Assembly: GCA_021159235.1 (NCBI GenBank)
Contig: JAGGSF010000119.1
Span: forward strand, 1-29,366
Reading direction: 5' to 3'
DNA from: Deltaproteobacteria bacterium
GTDB taxonomy: Bacteria; Campylobacterota_A; Desulfurellia; JAGGSF01
Length of the DNA stretch: 29,366 bases
Shown here in pieces: positions 19,181-26,434 of the stretch. A program made the position numbers and the translations under genes. Position 1 is the first letter of the stretch, and every line of letters starts with the position of its first letter. The notes below the pieces were generated by a model. The model saw only the letters and a program-made list of their open reading frames with translations, was not told the DNA's origin and ran no database searches.

Positions 19181-20492
19181 GATCTTTCTCCATCATTCCC
19201 TGCAAACTATGTTTTTTTGCCTCCTGAATAATAACTTTAACTATTTCCCCTTTCTTTGCCTTACCTGAAAAATTTACTACCTTGTTTGTTGTTGTTCTAC
19301 CTGTAAGGAGACCACCTCTCTTAGCCTTTCCCTCTACCAAGACATCAAATGTCTTTCCCACATCCCTCAGGTTGCTTTCCCATGTGATTTTTTCCTGGAG
19401 ACTTTGAAATCTACTCAATCTTTTCTCCTTTATTTCTTCTGGCACCATCTCCTTTATAGAAGCAGCAATCGTGAAGGGTCTCGGTGAGTACCTGAAGGAA
19501 AAGGAAGAATCAAATCTCACTTTTCTCAACATATCCATCGTTTGCTCAAAATCATAATCTGTTTCAGCAGGAAATCCAACAATAACATCCGTAGAGATAC
19601 TCCCCTTTGTTTTTTCTCTAAAGAGCAACGCCTTTTCTATGTATTCCTCCCTTGTATATCTTCTTCTCATAAGCTTCAGTATTCTATTTGAACCGCTCTG
19701 AACAGGCAAATGAATATGTTTGCAGACCTTGTCTATCTCTCCGATTGCCGAGATGAGAGAGTATGAGAAATCCTTGGGGTGGGAGGTAACAAATCTTATT
19801 CTCCGTATACCATCAATTTTGCTAACATCGTATAGGAGATCAACAAAGTTATAATCTTTATAAAGGTCTTTCCCGTAGGAATTTACATTTTGCCCCAGTA
19901 GTGTTACTTCTTTAACCCCATCCTGGGCCAACCTCCTTATCTCTTCCAATACATATTCTTTCTCCCTGCTTATTTCCTTTCCCCTGGTATAAGGAACGAT
20001 ACAATAGGAACAAAAATTACTACAGCCGTATGTAATGTCCACAAAAGCACTTACCTTATTCTTCAAGTGTGGTAATATCTTGTTAGGATTTCGCATTGTT
20101 GAGGGGATATGCACTACTTTCTTTCCATTCAATACATCTTCTAAAATCTGTTCGAAATCTTCTATTCCCCGCGTATTCAAAACAGCATCCACTTTAAATC
20201 TGTTTAATATTTCCTTTCCCCTGTACTGAGCAACGCAGCCACAAACAATGACTTTTGCATCTTTCTTTTTTTCAGCGCAGAGACGGCCCACACAACTGTA
20301 CAACTTCTGTTCAGCTTTTTCTCTCACTGCGCAACTGTTTACTATTAAGATGTCTGCCTCCTTGAAAGGAGAGGGAGAATAACCTTTGTTCTCAAGAACT
20401 GCTGCCATCTTTTCTGAGTCCCGCTCATTCATCTGACAGCCGAAGGTTTTTATATAGTATTTTAGGTTTTCTTTTGATATTTGTTTACCCAT
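19137..20492 (-). CDS. miaB: tRNA-2-methylthio-N6-dimethylallyladenosine synthase
   Basis: 451 aa radical SAM methylthiotransferase that converts i6A37 to ms2i6A37 in tRNA. The N-terminal UPF0004 domain has YYIKTFGCQMNERDSE and the auxiliary-cluster cysteines Cys19, Cys54 and Cys86. The radical SAM site is GCSNFCSYCIVPYTRG with Cys157, Cys161 and Cys164. HLPVQSGSNRILKLMRRRYT and TDVIVGFPAET follow, and a C-terminal TRAM domain (about 380-440) includes GLLTGRTTTNKVV. YTRGKEISR and the HLPVQSGS form favour MiaB over RimO or MtaB. The start ATG at 20492 lies 31 bases inside mltG, with only a weak GAAAG ahead. Confidence 0.95.
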   Translation of the reverse strand: MGKQISKENLKYYIKTFGCQMNERDSEKMAAVLENKGYSPSPFKEADILIVNSCAVREKAEQKLYSCVGRLCAEKKKDAKVIVCGCVAQYRGKEILNRFKVDAVLNTRGIEDFEQILEDVLNGKKVVHIPSTMRNPNKILPHLKNKVSAFVDITYGCSNFCSYCIVPYTRGKEISREKEYVLEEIRRLAQDGVKEVTLLGQNVNSYGKDLYKDYNFVDLLYDVSKIDGIRRIRFVTSHPKDFSYSLISAIGEIDKVCKHIHLPVQSGSNRILKLMRRRYTREEYIEKALLFREKTKGSISTDVIVGFPAETDYDFEQTMDMLRKVRFDSSFSFRYSPRPFTIAASIKEMVPEEIKEKRLSRFQSLQEKITWESNLRDVGKTFDVLVEGKAKRGGLLTGRTTTNKVVNFSGKAKKGEIVKVIIQEAKKHSLQGMMEKDHGKFEDQRCGFSQG

Positions 20493-21460
20493 ATTTTATG
20501 TTCTTTCAAGTTTTTAGAAAATATATGTGTTCCATCACCTTTAGAAACAAAGTAGAGGTAATCCACGTTCGCAGGATGGAGGGCGGCAATGAGGGAGTTT
20601 CTGCCAGGATTACAGATGGGCGTAGGAGGAAGTCCATAAAATAGATAGGTGTTATAAGGTGTAGGTTTTTTTAAGTCCTCCTTTTTTAAGTTTCCATCAA
20701 AGTTTGATAATCCATAGATTACCGTTGAATCCATACACAATTTTATACCCTTTTTTAATCTGTTGTATATAACGGCAGACACTTCTGCCTTTTCCTCGTT
20801 TTTGGCTGTTTCCTTTTCTACAATAGAGGCTATCTTCAAGATCTTATATCTGTCATTCTTAGATGGAGATAACCTGCTGTATACCTCGTTGAACCTGTTT
20901 ACCATTGTCCTGATTATTTGTTCTGCTTTCTCCCCACGATAAAAGATGTAGGTATCTGGAAATAGAAATCCCTCTAAGGATGTTTCCTTTACTAAGCTGT
21001 GGACAAATTTCTTGTTGTTACAGGTTTCCAGGAACTCTTCTTTTCTTATCACGTGAGAGCTATCCAGAACTTCAGCAATCTGCTCTATAGTATAGCCTTC
21101 GGGTATGGTAACCTTTATGACAGGAGGTTTGGAAGATATAAGCTCCATTCCTACTTCCTTAGGAGTTAGGTGTGTGGAAAACCTGTGCATCCCTGCTTTT
21201 ATCCTTTTGGATATACCGCTCAAGATAACATAATAGTAGAACCAATCTGGTTTCTTTATGATTTTTTCTTCATGCAATCTTCTTATGATATCTTTTACTT
21301 TCTCCCCTCTTTCTATAGACATATACTTTACCTTCTCTTTTGAGGATGCAGGGGAATTGAGGTAGTGATTAAAGGAAGTAAAGAGGAAAACTATTGCTAC
21401 CAGGATTAAGGCATATAAGATAAGGTTTATGATTAACAGTCTCTTTGCATTTATCTTCAT
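20462..21460 (-). CDS. mltG: Endolytic murein transglycosylase MltG (YceG-like)
   Basis: 332 aa inner-membrane enzyme that cuts nascent glycan strands and is thought to end their synthesis. A single N-terminal membrane helix (about 8-30) is followed by a LysM-like part (about 45-115) with YMSIERGEKVKDIIRRL, and VTIPEGYTIEQIAEVL. The catalytic region is LKIASIVEKETAKNEEKAEV with Glu215, then VIYNRLKKGIKLCMDSTVIYG, PYNTYLFYGLPPTPICNPG and AALHPANVDYLYFVSKGDG. Length and order match the family. Its ATG overlaps the ruvX stop (ATGA). Confidence 0.94.
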   Translation of the reverse strand: MKINAKRLLIINLILYALILVAIVFLFTSFNHYLNSPASSKEKVKYMSIERGEKVKDIIRRLHEEKIIKKPDWFYYYVILSGISKRIKAGMHRFSTHLTPKEVGMELISSKPPVIKVTIPEGYTIEQIAEVLDSSHVIRKEEFLETCNNKKFVHSLVKETSLEGFLFPDTYIFYRGEKAEQIIRTMVNRFNEVYSRLSPSKNDRYKILKIASIVEKETAKNEEKAEVSAVIYNRLKKGIKLCMDSTVIYGLSNFDGNLKKEDLKKPTPYNTYLFYGLPPTPICNPGRNSLIAALHPANVDYLYFVSKGDGTHIFSKNLKEHKIWVNKYQKKT

Positions 21461-21864
21461 TTGACAGAATCTAAATATCCCTGAAGTATAAACGCCGCCG
21501 CAATCTTATCTACGGTCTCTTTTTTCTTCTTTCCCTTGACTGATGCTTCAGAAAGAACCCTTAGAGAAAAGCTCGTGGAAAGCCTTTCGTCCCATGTGGT
21601 TATCTTTATTCCTTTCAGGATTTTCTTTAATTTTTCCACAAATGCCTTTGTGATTTCTGCTCTGAAGCCACAGGTATCATCCATATTGATGGGCATACCT
21701 ACAACAACTGTTCCCACATTATGTTCCTTTACCATCGTTTCAATCTTTTTATACAACCCCTTTTCGTTTTTAAAGGTTGCAAGACCTGTAGCTATTATAT
21801 TCATAGGATCGCTTATCGCAATACCCACCCTTTTATCTCCATAGTCTATACCCATTATTCTCAT
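21457..21864 (-). CDS. ruvX: RuvX/YqgF-type nuclease (Holliday-junction resolvase-like; pre-16S rRNA processing)
   Basis: 135 aa RNase H-like fold nuclease. Motifs: MGIDYGDKRVGIAISDP with the first catalytic Asp, VVVGMPINMDDTCGF, and TTWDERLSTSFSL with a conserved Asp-Glu pair. VDKIAAAFILQGYL, with the last Asp, closes the protein. In E. coli the family acts on the 5' end of 16S rRNA; a DNA role is suggested elsewhere. I choose ATG 21864 because MRIMGIDYGDKR is the standard beginning; a GTG at 21867 is in frame. No Shine-Dalgarno precedes it and a promoter-like TTGAAT/TATCTT ends seven bases before the GTG. First gene of the long operon. Confidence 0.93.
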   Translation of the reverse strand: MRIMGIDYGDKRVGIAISDPMNIIATGLATFKNEKGLYKKIETMVKEHNVGTVVVGMPINMDDTCGFRAEITKAFVEKLKKILKGIKITTWDERLSTSFSLRVLSEASVKGKKKKETVDKIAAAFILQGYLDSVK

Positions 21865-21869
21865 CACAT

Positions 21870-21897
21870 TTGAAAGATAATGAAAATAAAATATAAT
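21870..21897 (+). promoter_or_regulatory. Near-consensus promoter of the amidase gene
   Basis: TTGAAA (21870-21875), 16 bases, TATAAT (21892-21897), then ten bases to the ATG at 21908. The expected start site is about 21904, leaving a leader of three or four bases and no room for a Shine-Dalgarno. Confidence 0.65.
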
Positions 21898-21901
21898 TCA
21901 A
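21874..21901 (-). promoter_or_regulatory. Promoter of the ruvX operon
   Basis: Minus strand TTGAAT (21901-21896), 16 bases, TATCTT (21879-21874). The expected start is at 21867, the GTG just before the ruvX ATG. The two divergent promoters share almost the same bases, so RNA polymerase could bind only one at a time. Confidence 0.45.
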
Positions 21902-21907
21902 TCCAAT

Positions 21908-22972
21908 ATGAGAAAAATATTATTTTTCTTTCTTGTCATCCTGTGTATTTCATTCACTTACAGAGGAGCGGAGCTGCTCTATGAAAGTGCATCTTATAGA
22001 GAAACATATTACACCCACAATTTCAACCGGGAAAAACTTTTAGAAATAGCGGAGGAATACAAATATCTATATGAAAATTATTCAAAAACCAAATACGCAC
22101 CTATATCTGCCTATAGGAGGGCATGCATCTTCAACAATCTGTACAGGAGATATAAACTACCGCATTATAAAAGTGAAGTTGTAAAATCTTTGAAACTTTT
22201 AATCGAAAATTATCCAGAGAGCTGGGTGACAAAGGTTGCCAGGCGGAAGTTTCGACAGATAATCGTTATTCCTCCGAAGAGATATACCGTAGTTGTTGAC
22301 CCCGGACATGGGGGGAAAGATCCTGGAGCAATAGGAATTAGGGGAGTAAAGGAAAAGGATATTGTCTTAAAGATTGCAAGGGAAGTAAAGAAAGAACTTT
22401 CCAGAAAAGGAATAGATGTATATCTTACCAGAAAGACAGATGCTTTTATTCCCCTTTCCGAAAGGGCGCGTATCGCCAATGAGAAAGGTGCAGATGTGTT
22501 TGTCTCTATTCATTGTAACGCCTGTAATAATAAAAAGGTAAGAGGAGTATCCACCTGGATATTAAATGCCACATCCGATAAGAGGGCAATAGAGATTGCG
22601 GCTCGAGAAAATAATGTGCCCGTCGAAAAGATGGATGATATAAACAAGATAATACTCTCTTTAATACAGAGTGCAAAACTCAATATATCAAAAAAACTTG
22701 CATATTATGTGCAGAAAGATATTGTAAGGGAACTCCATGGTGCATCTCAGGGTCTCGGTGTAAGACAAGCTCCCTTCTACGTTTTAGTGGATACCCGTAT
22801 GCCCAGTATATTGGTGGAGGCATTGTTTGTGACAAATCCCTCAGATGCAAGACTCCTCTCAAAAAGGGCATATAGAAGGCGTATTGCTAAAGGTATCTCA
22901 GAGGGTATTGTTAAATTCTTAAAAGAAAGGGGCAATGTCATTAGTAAATCAAGGGTTACACTTTTTAAATAG
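21908..22972 (+). CDS. N-acetylmuramoyl-L-alanine amidase (Amidase_3, AmiC-like)
   Basis: 354 aa exported zinc amidase that cleaves between MurNAc and the peptide stem, used in cell separation. A signal peptide is clear (KILFFFLVILCISF, about 3-16). Residues 38-115 look helical and repeat-like (TPR-type: LLEIAEEYKYLYENYSK, SAYRRACIFNNLY), a likely localisation part. The catalytic domain has VVVDPGHGGKDPGAIG with His134, VKEKDIVL with Glu149, SIHCNA with His202 and ILVEALFVTNPSDA with Glu304. There is a long insert (about 225-275) before the last strand, as in autoinhibited AmiA/B/C. No Shine-Dalgarno precedes the ATG; the promoter ends ten bases upstream. Confidence 0.93.
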   Translation: MRKILFFFLVILCISFTYRGAELLYESASYRETYYTHNFNREKLLEIAEEYKYLYENYSKTKYAPISAYRRACIFNNLYRRYKLPHYKSEVVKSLKLLIENYPESWVTKVARRKFRQIIVIPPKRYTVVVDPGHGGKDPGAIGIRGVKEKDIVLKIAREVKKELSRKGIDVYLTRKTDAFIPLSERARIANEKGADVFVSIHCNACNNKKVRGVSTWILNATSDKRAIEIAARENNVPVEKMDDINKIILSLIQSAKLNISKKLAYYVQKDIVRELHGASQGLGVRQAPFYVLVDTRMPSILVEALFVTNPSDARLLSKRAYRRRIAKGISEGIVKFLKERGNVISKSRVTLFK

Positions 22973-22977
22973 TAGGT

Positions 22978-22989
22978 AAGAGATCTCTT
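22978..22989. repeat. Perfect 12-base palindrome after the amidase
   Basis: AAGAGATCTCTT in the 63-base convergent gap between the amidase and the antiporter. It overlaps the first arm of the next hairpin by two bases, so the two cannot fold fully together. Confidence 0.6.
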
Positions 22990-23014
22990 TCACACAATCT
23001 GAGGTTATGTGAAA
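22988..23014. terminator. Candidate two-way hairpin between convergent genes
   Basis: Arms 22988-22999 and 23003-23014 pair over 12 positions with one mismatch and one G-T pair around a three-base loop (outer arm TTTCACA/TGTGAAA). It sits just where transcripts from both sides should end. There is no T-run on either strand, so rho-independent ending is not proven; it may be a 3'-end stabiliser. Confidence 0.4.
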
Positions 23015-23035
23015 TGCAGTCAAGCGCTGCCAAAT

Positions 23036-24196
23036 TCATCCGACTTTAGCTATCTTCCATCTTACAAGTAGATTAGAAAATAAGACAGGAATTATAAATT
23101 TAAACACTATACTTGAAGCTACAATAACGGAATACAAACCAGTGTGTATTAGACCATTTTCAAACAAAATTTTTACAATGATTATGCTTGTACTGAACCT
23201 TACTGAAAGCCCAATTCCCAGCAAAATGGATTTTTTTATCCCGAGTTCTTTTTTACCAACGACTAAACTCCCCAAAATCTTTGCTCCATTAGACACTCCA
23301 ACCACCAAAAGAACAAGTAGCGGATAAGAAACAAGATAATTTATATCCATTGTAATTCCAACCCACACGAAGAATAAGGGAGCGAAGAAGCCATAGCACA
23401 TAGTCTTTACTTCGCTTTCAATTGTCTTTAGTCTTTCTTCTGGTATAAATGTTTTGAGGGCAATTCCAGAAAGCAAGGCGGCAATTGCGGTTGCGTGCGC
23501 ATATTCCCCGACGCCTAAAAACAAAAAGAAAATAAATAATACAAAAAGAAACAGGTTCTCGATACCTAAGAAACCGAATTTTGCGCTCTCTTTTTTTAAT
23601 TTTGTCAATCCAAAAGCTAAACCAAATAAAGTGAAAAGTGAGATTAATATTAAAGCTATATTTGAATGAGTAGTATTAGATCCTATTAAAAATATTACCA
23701 GTATTAAAATTGAAATTTCTATCACGTCGTCTAAAGTTCCTATCCCGATTATGCTCTGCCCTAATTTTGTATTCACGATTTTGAACTCATCCAGAATAGG
23801 GATTAGAATTGCTTCGCCAACTGTAGCAAAGGAAAGCGCCACAACGAAAGAAATAAACCATTCATATCTGAAAACAAAGTGGATTAGAAGGGTTCCAAAA
23901 AATGCTTCCAGAAATATTATGAAAAAGGTTGCTTTGATGATAAATTTACCCTGTTTTTTTAATTTATCCAAATCCAGTTCAAAACCTATAATAAAAAGCA
24001 GGAAATACATCCCAAGTTGGGCCAAAAAGTTAAATTCTGGTAAAGAAGTAATAGAAGTAAATGGGTTGTAAATTGCAAGCAAAAAACCAAAAATCAAGGC
24101 AGCAAAAATCCAGGGAACCCTTATTTTTTCCACCAATCTTCCGATTATAAAAGTGAATAGAAATACGATAGAAAAAAATATGAATAAGTTTATCAT
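23036..24196 (-). CDS. CPA2-family cation:proton antiporter
   Basis: 386 aa, nearly all membrane helices (about 11-12). It has the Na+/H+ exchanger domain pattern: GRLVEKIRVPWIFAALIFGFLL, FLAQLGMYFLLFIIGFELDLD, then LSFATVGEAILIPIL and GIGTLDDVIEI. Thr-Val in the fourth-helix segment and Asp156-Asp157 are at the positions of the ion-binding crossed helices. AHATAIAALLSGIALK and FFAPLFFVWVGITMDI follow. It has no C-terminal TrkA or USP domain. Ion specificity (Na+ or K+) cannot be told. The ATG at 24196 has no Shine-Dalgarno. A TATAAT lies 13 bases ahead, without a clear -35. Stands alone; the metF terminator is upstream. Confidence 0.9.
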   Translation of the reverse strand: MINLFIFFSIVFLFTFIIGRLVEKIRVPWIFAALIFGFLLAIYNPFTSITSLPEFNFLAQLGMYFLLFIIGFELDLDKLKKQGKFIIKATFFIIFLEAFFGTLLIHFVFRYEWFISFVVALSFATVGEAILIPILDEFKIVNTKLGQSIIGIGTLDDVIEISILILVIFLIGSNTTHSNIALILISLFTLFGLAFGLTKLKKESAKFGFLGIENLFLFVLFIFFLFLGVGEYAHATAIAALLSGIALKTFIPEERLKTIESEVKTMCYGFFAPLFFVWVGITMDINYLVSYPLLVLLVVGVSNGAKILGSLVVGKKELGIKKSILLGIGLSVRFSTSIIIVKILFENGLIHTGLYSVIVASSIVFKFIIPVLFSNLLVRWKIAKVG

Positions 24197-24524
24197 AATT
24201 GCTTATATTATTATATATTACTTAAATTACTCGCATTTCATATAACTTAAAATAACCAAATGAGTTCGTTTATCCCTTACTCTGAGAGAACCTAACTTTC
24301 TGTACATAAAGTAGGAAATTCACTTCTTTGTAGCCTCATTACCTCATTATCATGATCATTAAAATCTATAAATAATTTTTTATATTGCATTTTTGTAAGT
24401 GTTCACCGCAAAAAACACAGAGGACTCTCAATATTAAAAACCATGAACCAGATTAAAAAACCCTTGTCCAAAAATCAATCGCGGATTTTTAGGACATATG
24501 TATTTTTTCATCAATGAGATTAAT
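24197..24524. other. AT-rich spacer between antiporter and metF
   Basis: No coding frame that looks real. It holds the antiporter 5' region (very AT-rich, 24197-24260), an eight-base palindrome ATGATCAT (24352-24359), a short CCGCAAAAAACACAGAGG-like string near 24408 and the metF terminator (24455-24495). Nothing else is seen. Confidence 0.6.
24455..24495 (-). terminator. Rho-independent terminator of metF
   Basis: Minus strand: GTCC, one bulged base, AAAAATC, seven-base loop, GATTTTT, GGAC (24495-24466), then five bases and TTTTTT (24460-24455). It begins 30 bases after the metF stop. Confidence 0.75.
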
Positions 24525-25451
24525 CTATTCAACTTTGGTATCCCTTCTGATAATGTGCCCAGGTTGGGCTAAAAGCTGGACAGAATCTCTGACACCCAGA
24601 AATTCATAAATCTTAAATATAGGTCTAGAATTATTAAGAGTATAAAAATGGATTCCTCTAACATTGTGGTCAACTAAGTCGCGAACTTGTTCTGTTGCCC
24701 AGTGAATTCCTATTTTTTCTATGTATTCGTCGCTTTCTGCCCGCATAATTGACTTTAATAGAGAAGCCGGTAAGCGAGAGCCAGCAGCTAATTCTGCCAT
24801 ACGGATCATTCTTTGATAAGAGGTAATGGGCAAAATTCCCGCAATAATGGGAATATGAATACCTGCCAATTCACACCTTTGGCAAAAGTCGTAAAAGTCT
24901 CTATTGTCAAAAAAAAGTTGGGTAACAATATAATCGGCCCCAGCATCGACTTTTGCCTTAAGGTATTCTATTTCTTTAAGACGGTTAGGAGTTTCAGGAT
25001 GTCCTTCAGGATAACCGCCGACACCAATGCTCATGTGAGGAAAATGCTTTTTGATGAAAGTTACCAAATCGGCCGCATATTTGAAGCCACCTTTAACTAA
25101 AGGCAATTTCTGGTCCTTGGGTAGATCACCTCTTAAGGCAAGAATGTTTTCAATGCCGCTTTGGCTATATTTCTCAAGAATTGATTTGATTTCATCTTTG
25201 GTAGAACCAATGCATGATAGATGAGGCACTACAGTTAAACCTGTTTTTTTCTGAATTTGAGTTACTAATTTGTAAGTAAGGTCCCGCGTCGATCCACCAG
25301 CTCCATAGGTAACATTTACATATGAAGGTTTAAGAAGCATCAGCTCTGAAATGGTATCAAAAAGTTGCTTCCAACTAGTTTCTGTTTTCGGAGGGAAAAA
25401 TTCAAAACTAAAAGAAATTCTTGTGGTATTAAGAATATCTTTAACCCGCAT
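24525..25451 (-). CDS. metF: Methylenetetrahydrofolate reductase
   Basis: 308 aa TIM-barrel flavoenzyme reducing 5,10-methylene-THF to 5-methyl-THF for methionine synthesis or one-carbon flow. Motifs: SFEFFPPKTE with the conserved Glu17, VNVTYGAGGSTRDLT, PHLSCIGSTKDEI, NILALRGDLPKD, a GVGGYPEGHPE loop, and DYIVTQLFFDNRDFYDF, PIIAGILPITSYQ. The C-terminal GIHFYTLNNS is standard. By eye its arginines use many CGN codons, unlike genes left of 22,975. The ATG has no Shine-Dalgarno; a TTGACA promoter ends nine bases ahead. It is a single-gene unit with its own terminator. No methionine synthase or other folate gene is nearby. Confidence 0.95.
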   Translation of the reverse strand: MRVKDILNTTRISFSFEFFPPKTETSWKQLFDTISELMLLKPSYVNVTYGAGGSTRDLTYKLVTQIQKKTGLTVVPHLSCIGSTKDEIKSILEKYSQSGIENILALRGDLPKDQKLPLVKGGFKYAADLVTFIKKHFPHMSIGVGGYPEGHPETPNRLKEIEYLKAKVDAGADYIVTQLFFDNRDFYDFCQRCELAGIHIPIIAGILPITSYQRMIRMAELAAGSRLPASLLKSIMRAESDEYIEKIGIHWATEQVRDLVDHNVRGIHFYTLNNSRPIFKIYEFLGVRDSVQLLAQPGHIIRRDTKVE

Positions 25452-25459
25452 AAAAAATT

Positions 25460-25487
25460 AAATTATCTGAAATTAGCAATTTGTCAA
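25460..25487 (-). promoter_or_regulatory. Promoter of metF
   Basis: Minus strand TTGACA (25487-25482), 16 bases, TAATTT (25465-25460). The expected start near 25453 leaves a leader of about two bases before the ATG at 25451. The -35 is perfect, the -10 is weak. Confidence 0.45.
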
Positions 25488-25561
25488 TACATAACATATT
25501 CTTCTCTGTAGTAATAAAAATTTTCTCACCACAGCTAAACGTGCCCTATCTATTACTTTTA

Positions 25562-25747
25562 TTACCATTCCATATGAGTAGCTTTATCGATATTCACCAT
25601 TAAATGATTTGTTTTTCCTATTTTATGATAAAAAATTTGATAAATTTGTTCTGAAGTCAATGGTTTTTTTCTAAAAATATGTTAGCAGTGAGGTAAACAG
25701 TTAATTCTGGTAATGATAGCTAAAGTGGGCAAAGACATAAGGCCCAT
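25562..25747 (-). pseudogene. Decayed C-terminal fragment, alpha/beta-hydrolase-like
   Basis: One minus-strand frame of 62 codons runs from ATG 25747 to TAA 25562 and is broken only by an in-frame TAA at 25684-25682. The first half reads SLPTLAIITRINCLPHC and the second ends KTNHLMVNIDKATHMEW. PTLAII and the DKATHMEW close look like the strand before the acid residue and the catalytic-His region of alpha/beta hydrolases, but the identification is by eye. AAGGAGA lies eight bases before the ATG, which may be the relic of a ribosome site or chance. It sits just downstream of the Slp gene. There is no N-terminal part, so it cannot be active. Confidence 0.4.
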
Positions 25748-25774
25748 TAATAATCTCTCCTTAAAGCCCTTATT

Positions 25775-26305
25775 TTATGGCCAATACCAATATGGTGGTC
25801 CATACCACAAAGGATAATTAGGATAGGTAAACCAATAGTGGTAGATGTCAACCTTTTCTTGGCGCAATCTCCAAAGACGGATTTTCTTTGCTTCTAGGAA
25901 AGGATAAGTATATTTAATTTCCCCTAAAGGAAGTTTTTTTACTCCCTTTATTTCTCCGATTACTGTAATTTCTCTCCCTTTAGCATAAATAGCTACATCT
26001 AGATAATCTTTATACAACACGAGAAATCTCCCCTCTGATTTATCTACCTCTTTTGGCTTCCCCTTTCTATTTAACGGAAGAGCAAGCACCTCAAAAAGTG
26101 TGCCTTCTTCTTTATTTATACCTTTTAAGATCTTTCCACCCCACATAACAATCTTTCCTTTAAATAACTGGGGATTTTTTTGTACTTGGGAAATAGTGAT
26201 ATTTGGCATTATCTCTTTTTTTAGTTCCGGGGGAATTATTGGAGCACAGGAAAATAGGATAAAAATAGCAAAAAACCCTATAAAAAATTTATTTATCTTT
26301 TCCAC
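25775..26305 (-). CDS. Slp-family outer membrane lipoprotein
   Basis: 176 aa. A signal peptide (KFFIGFFAIFILFSC) ends in the lipobox LFSC with Cys20, so it is lipid-anchored. The mature part follows the Slp pattern: PPELKK near the N-terminus, QVQKNPQLFKGKIVMWGGKIL, a GTLFEVLALPLNRKGKP stretch, SEGRFLVLY, and REITVIGEIKG. The end is rich in Tyr, Trp and Pro (about 155-176), as in several Slp homologues. Role in the family is not well defined (starvation or acid-stress lipoprotein in E. coli). The start is GTG at 26305 with AGGA eight bases upstream. It supports the presence of an outer membrane. Confidence 0.85.
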   Translation of the reverse strand: MEKINKFFIGFFAIFILFSCAPIIPPELKKEIMPNITISQVQKNPQLFKGKIVMWGGKILKGINKEEGTLFEVLALPLNRKGKPKEVDKSEGRFLVLYKDYLDVAIYAKGREITVIGEIKGVKKLPLGEIKYTYPFLEAKKIRLWRLRQEKVDIYHYWFTYPNYPLWYGPPYWYWP

Positions 26306-26434
26306 TTTCTTATTCCTTTTTTAAAATAATACCACAAAATAGGAGTCCAATAAATAATTTAGTTAGAAATATATTCCAAACTAGTTGCAATACCCAACAT
26401 AATCTTTCAAATTACTTCCAGCCCAAAAGGAATA

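Larger units (their letters stand above)
25452..25774. other. Spacer between metF and the Slp gene
   Basis: Apart from the metF promoter and the broken hydrolase-like fragment I see nothing coding. ATAAGG (about 25767-25772) and CCTTAT (about 25737-25742) could pair weakly downstream of Slp, with no T-run. Confidence 0.5.

Noticed and set aside
24405-24430. Dispersed repeat of the CCGCAAAGAACGCAGAGG type
   Set aside because: Resembles such repeats by memory but only one copy is in the window, so it cannot be supported.
25682-25684. In-frame stop as a recoded codon (selenocysteine-like)
   Set aside because: The stop is TAA, not TGA, and there is no sign of a full-length gene; decay is simpler.
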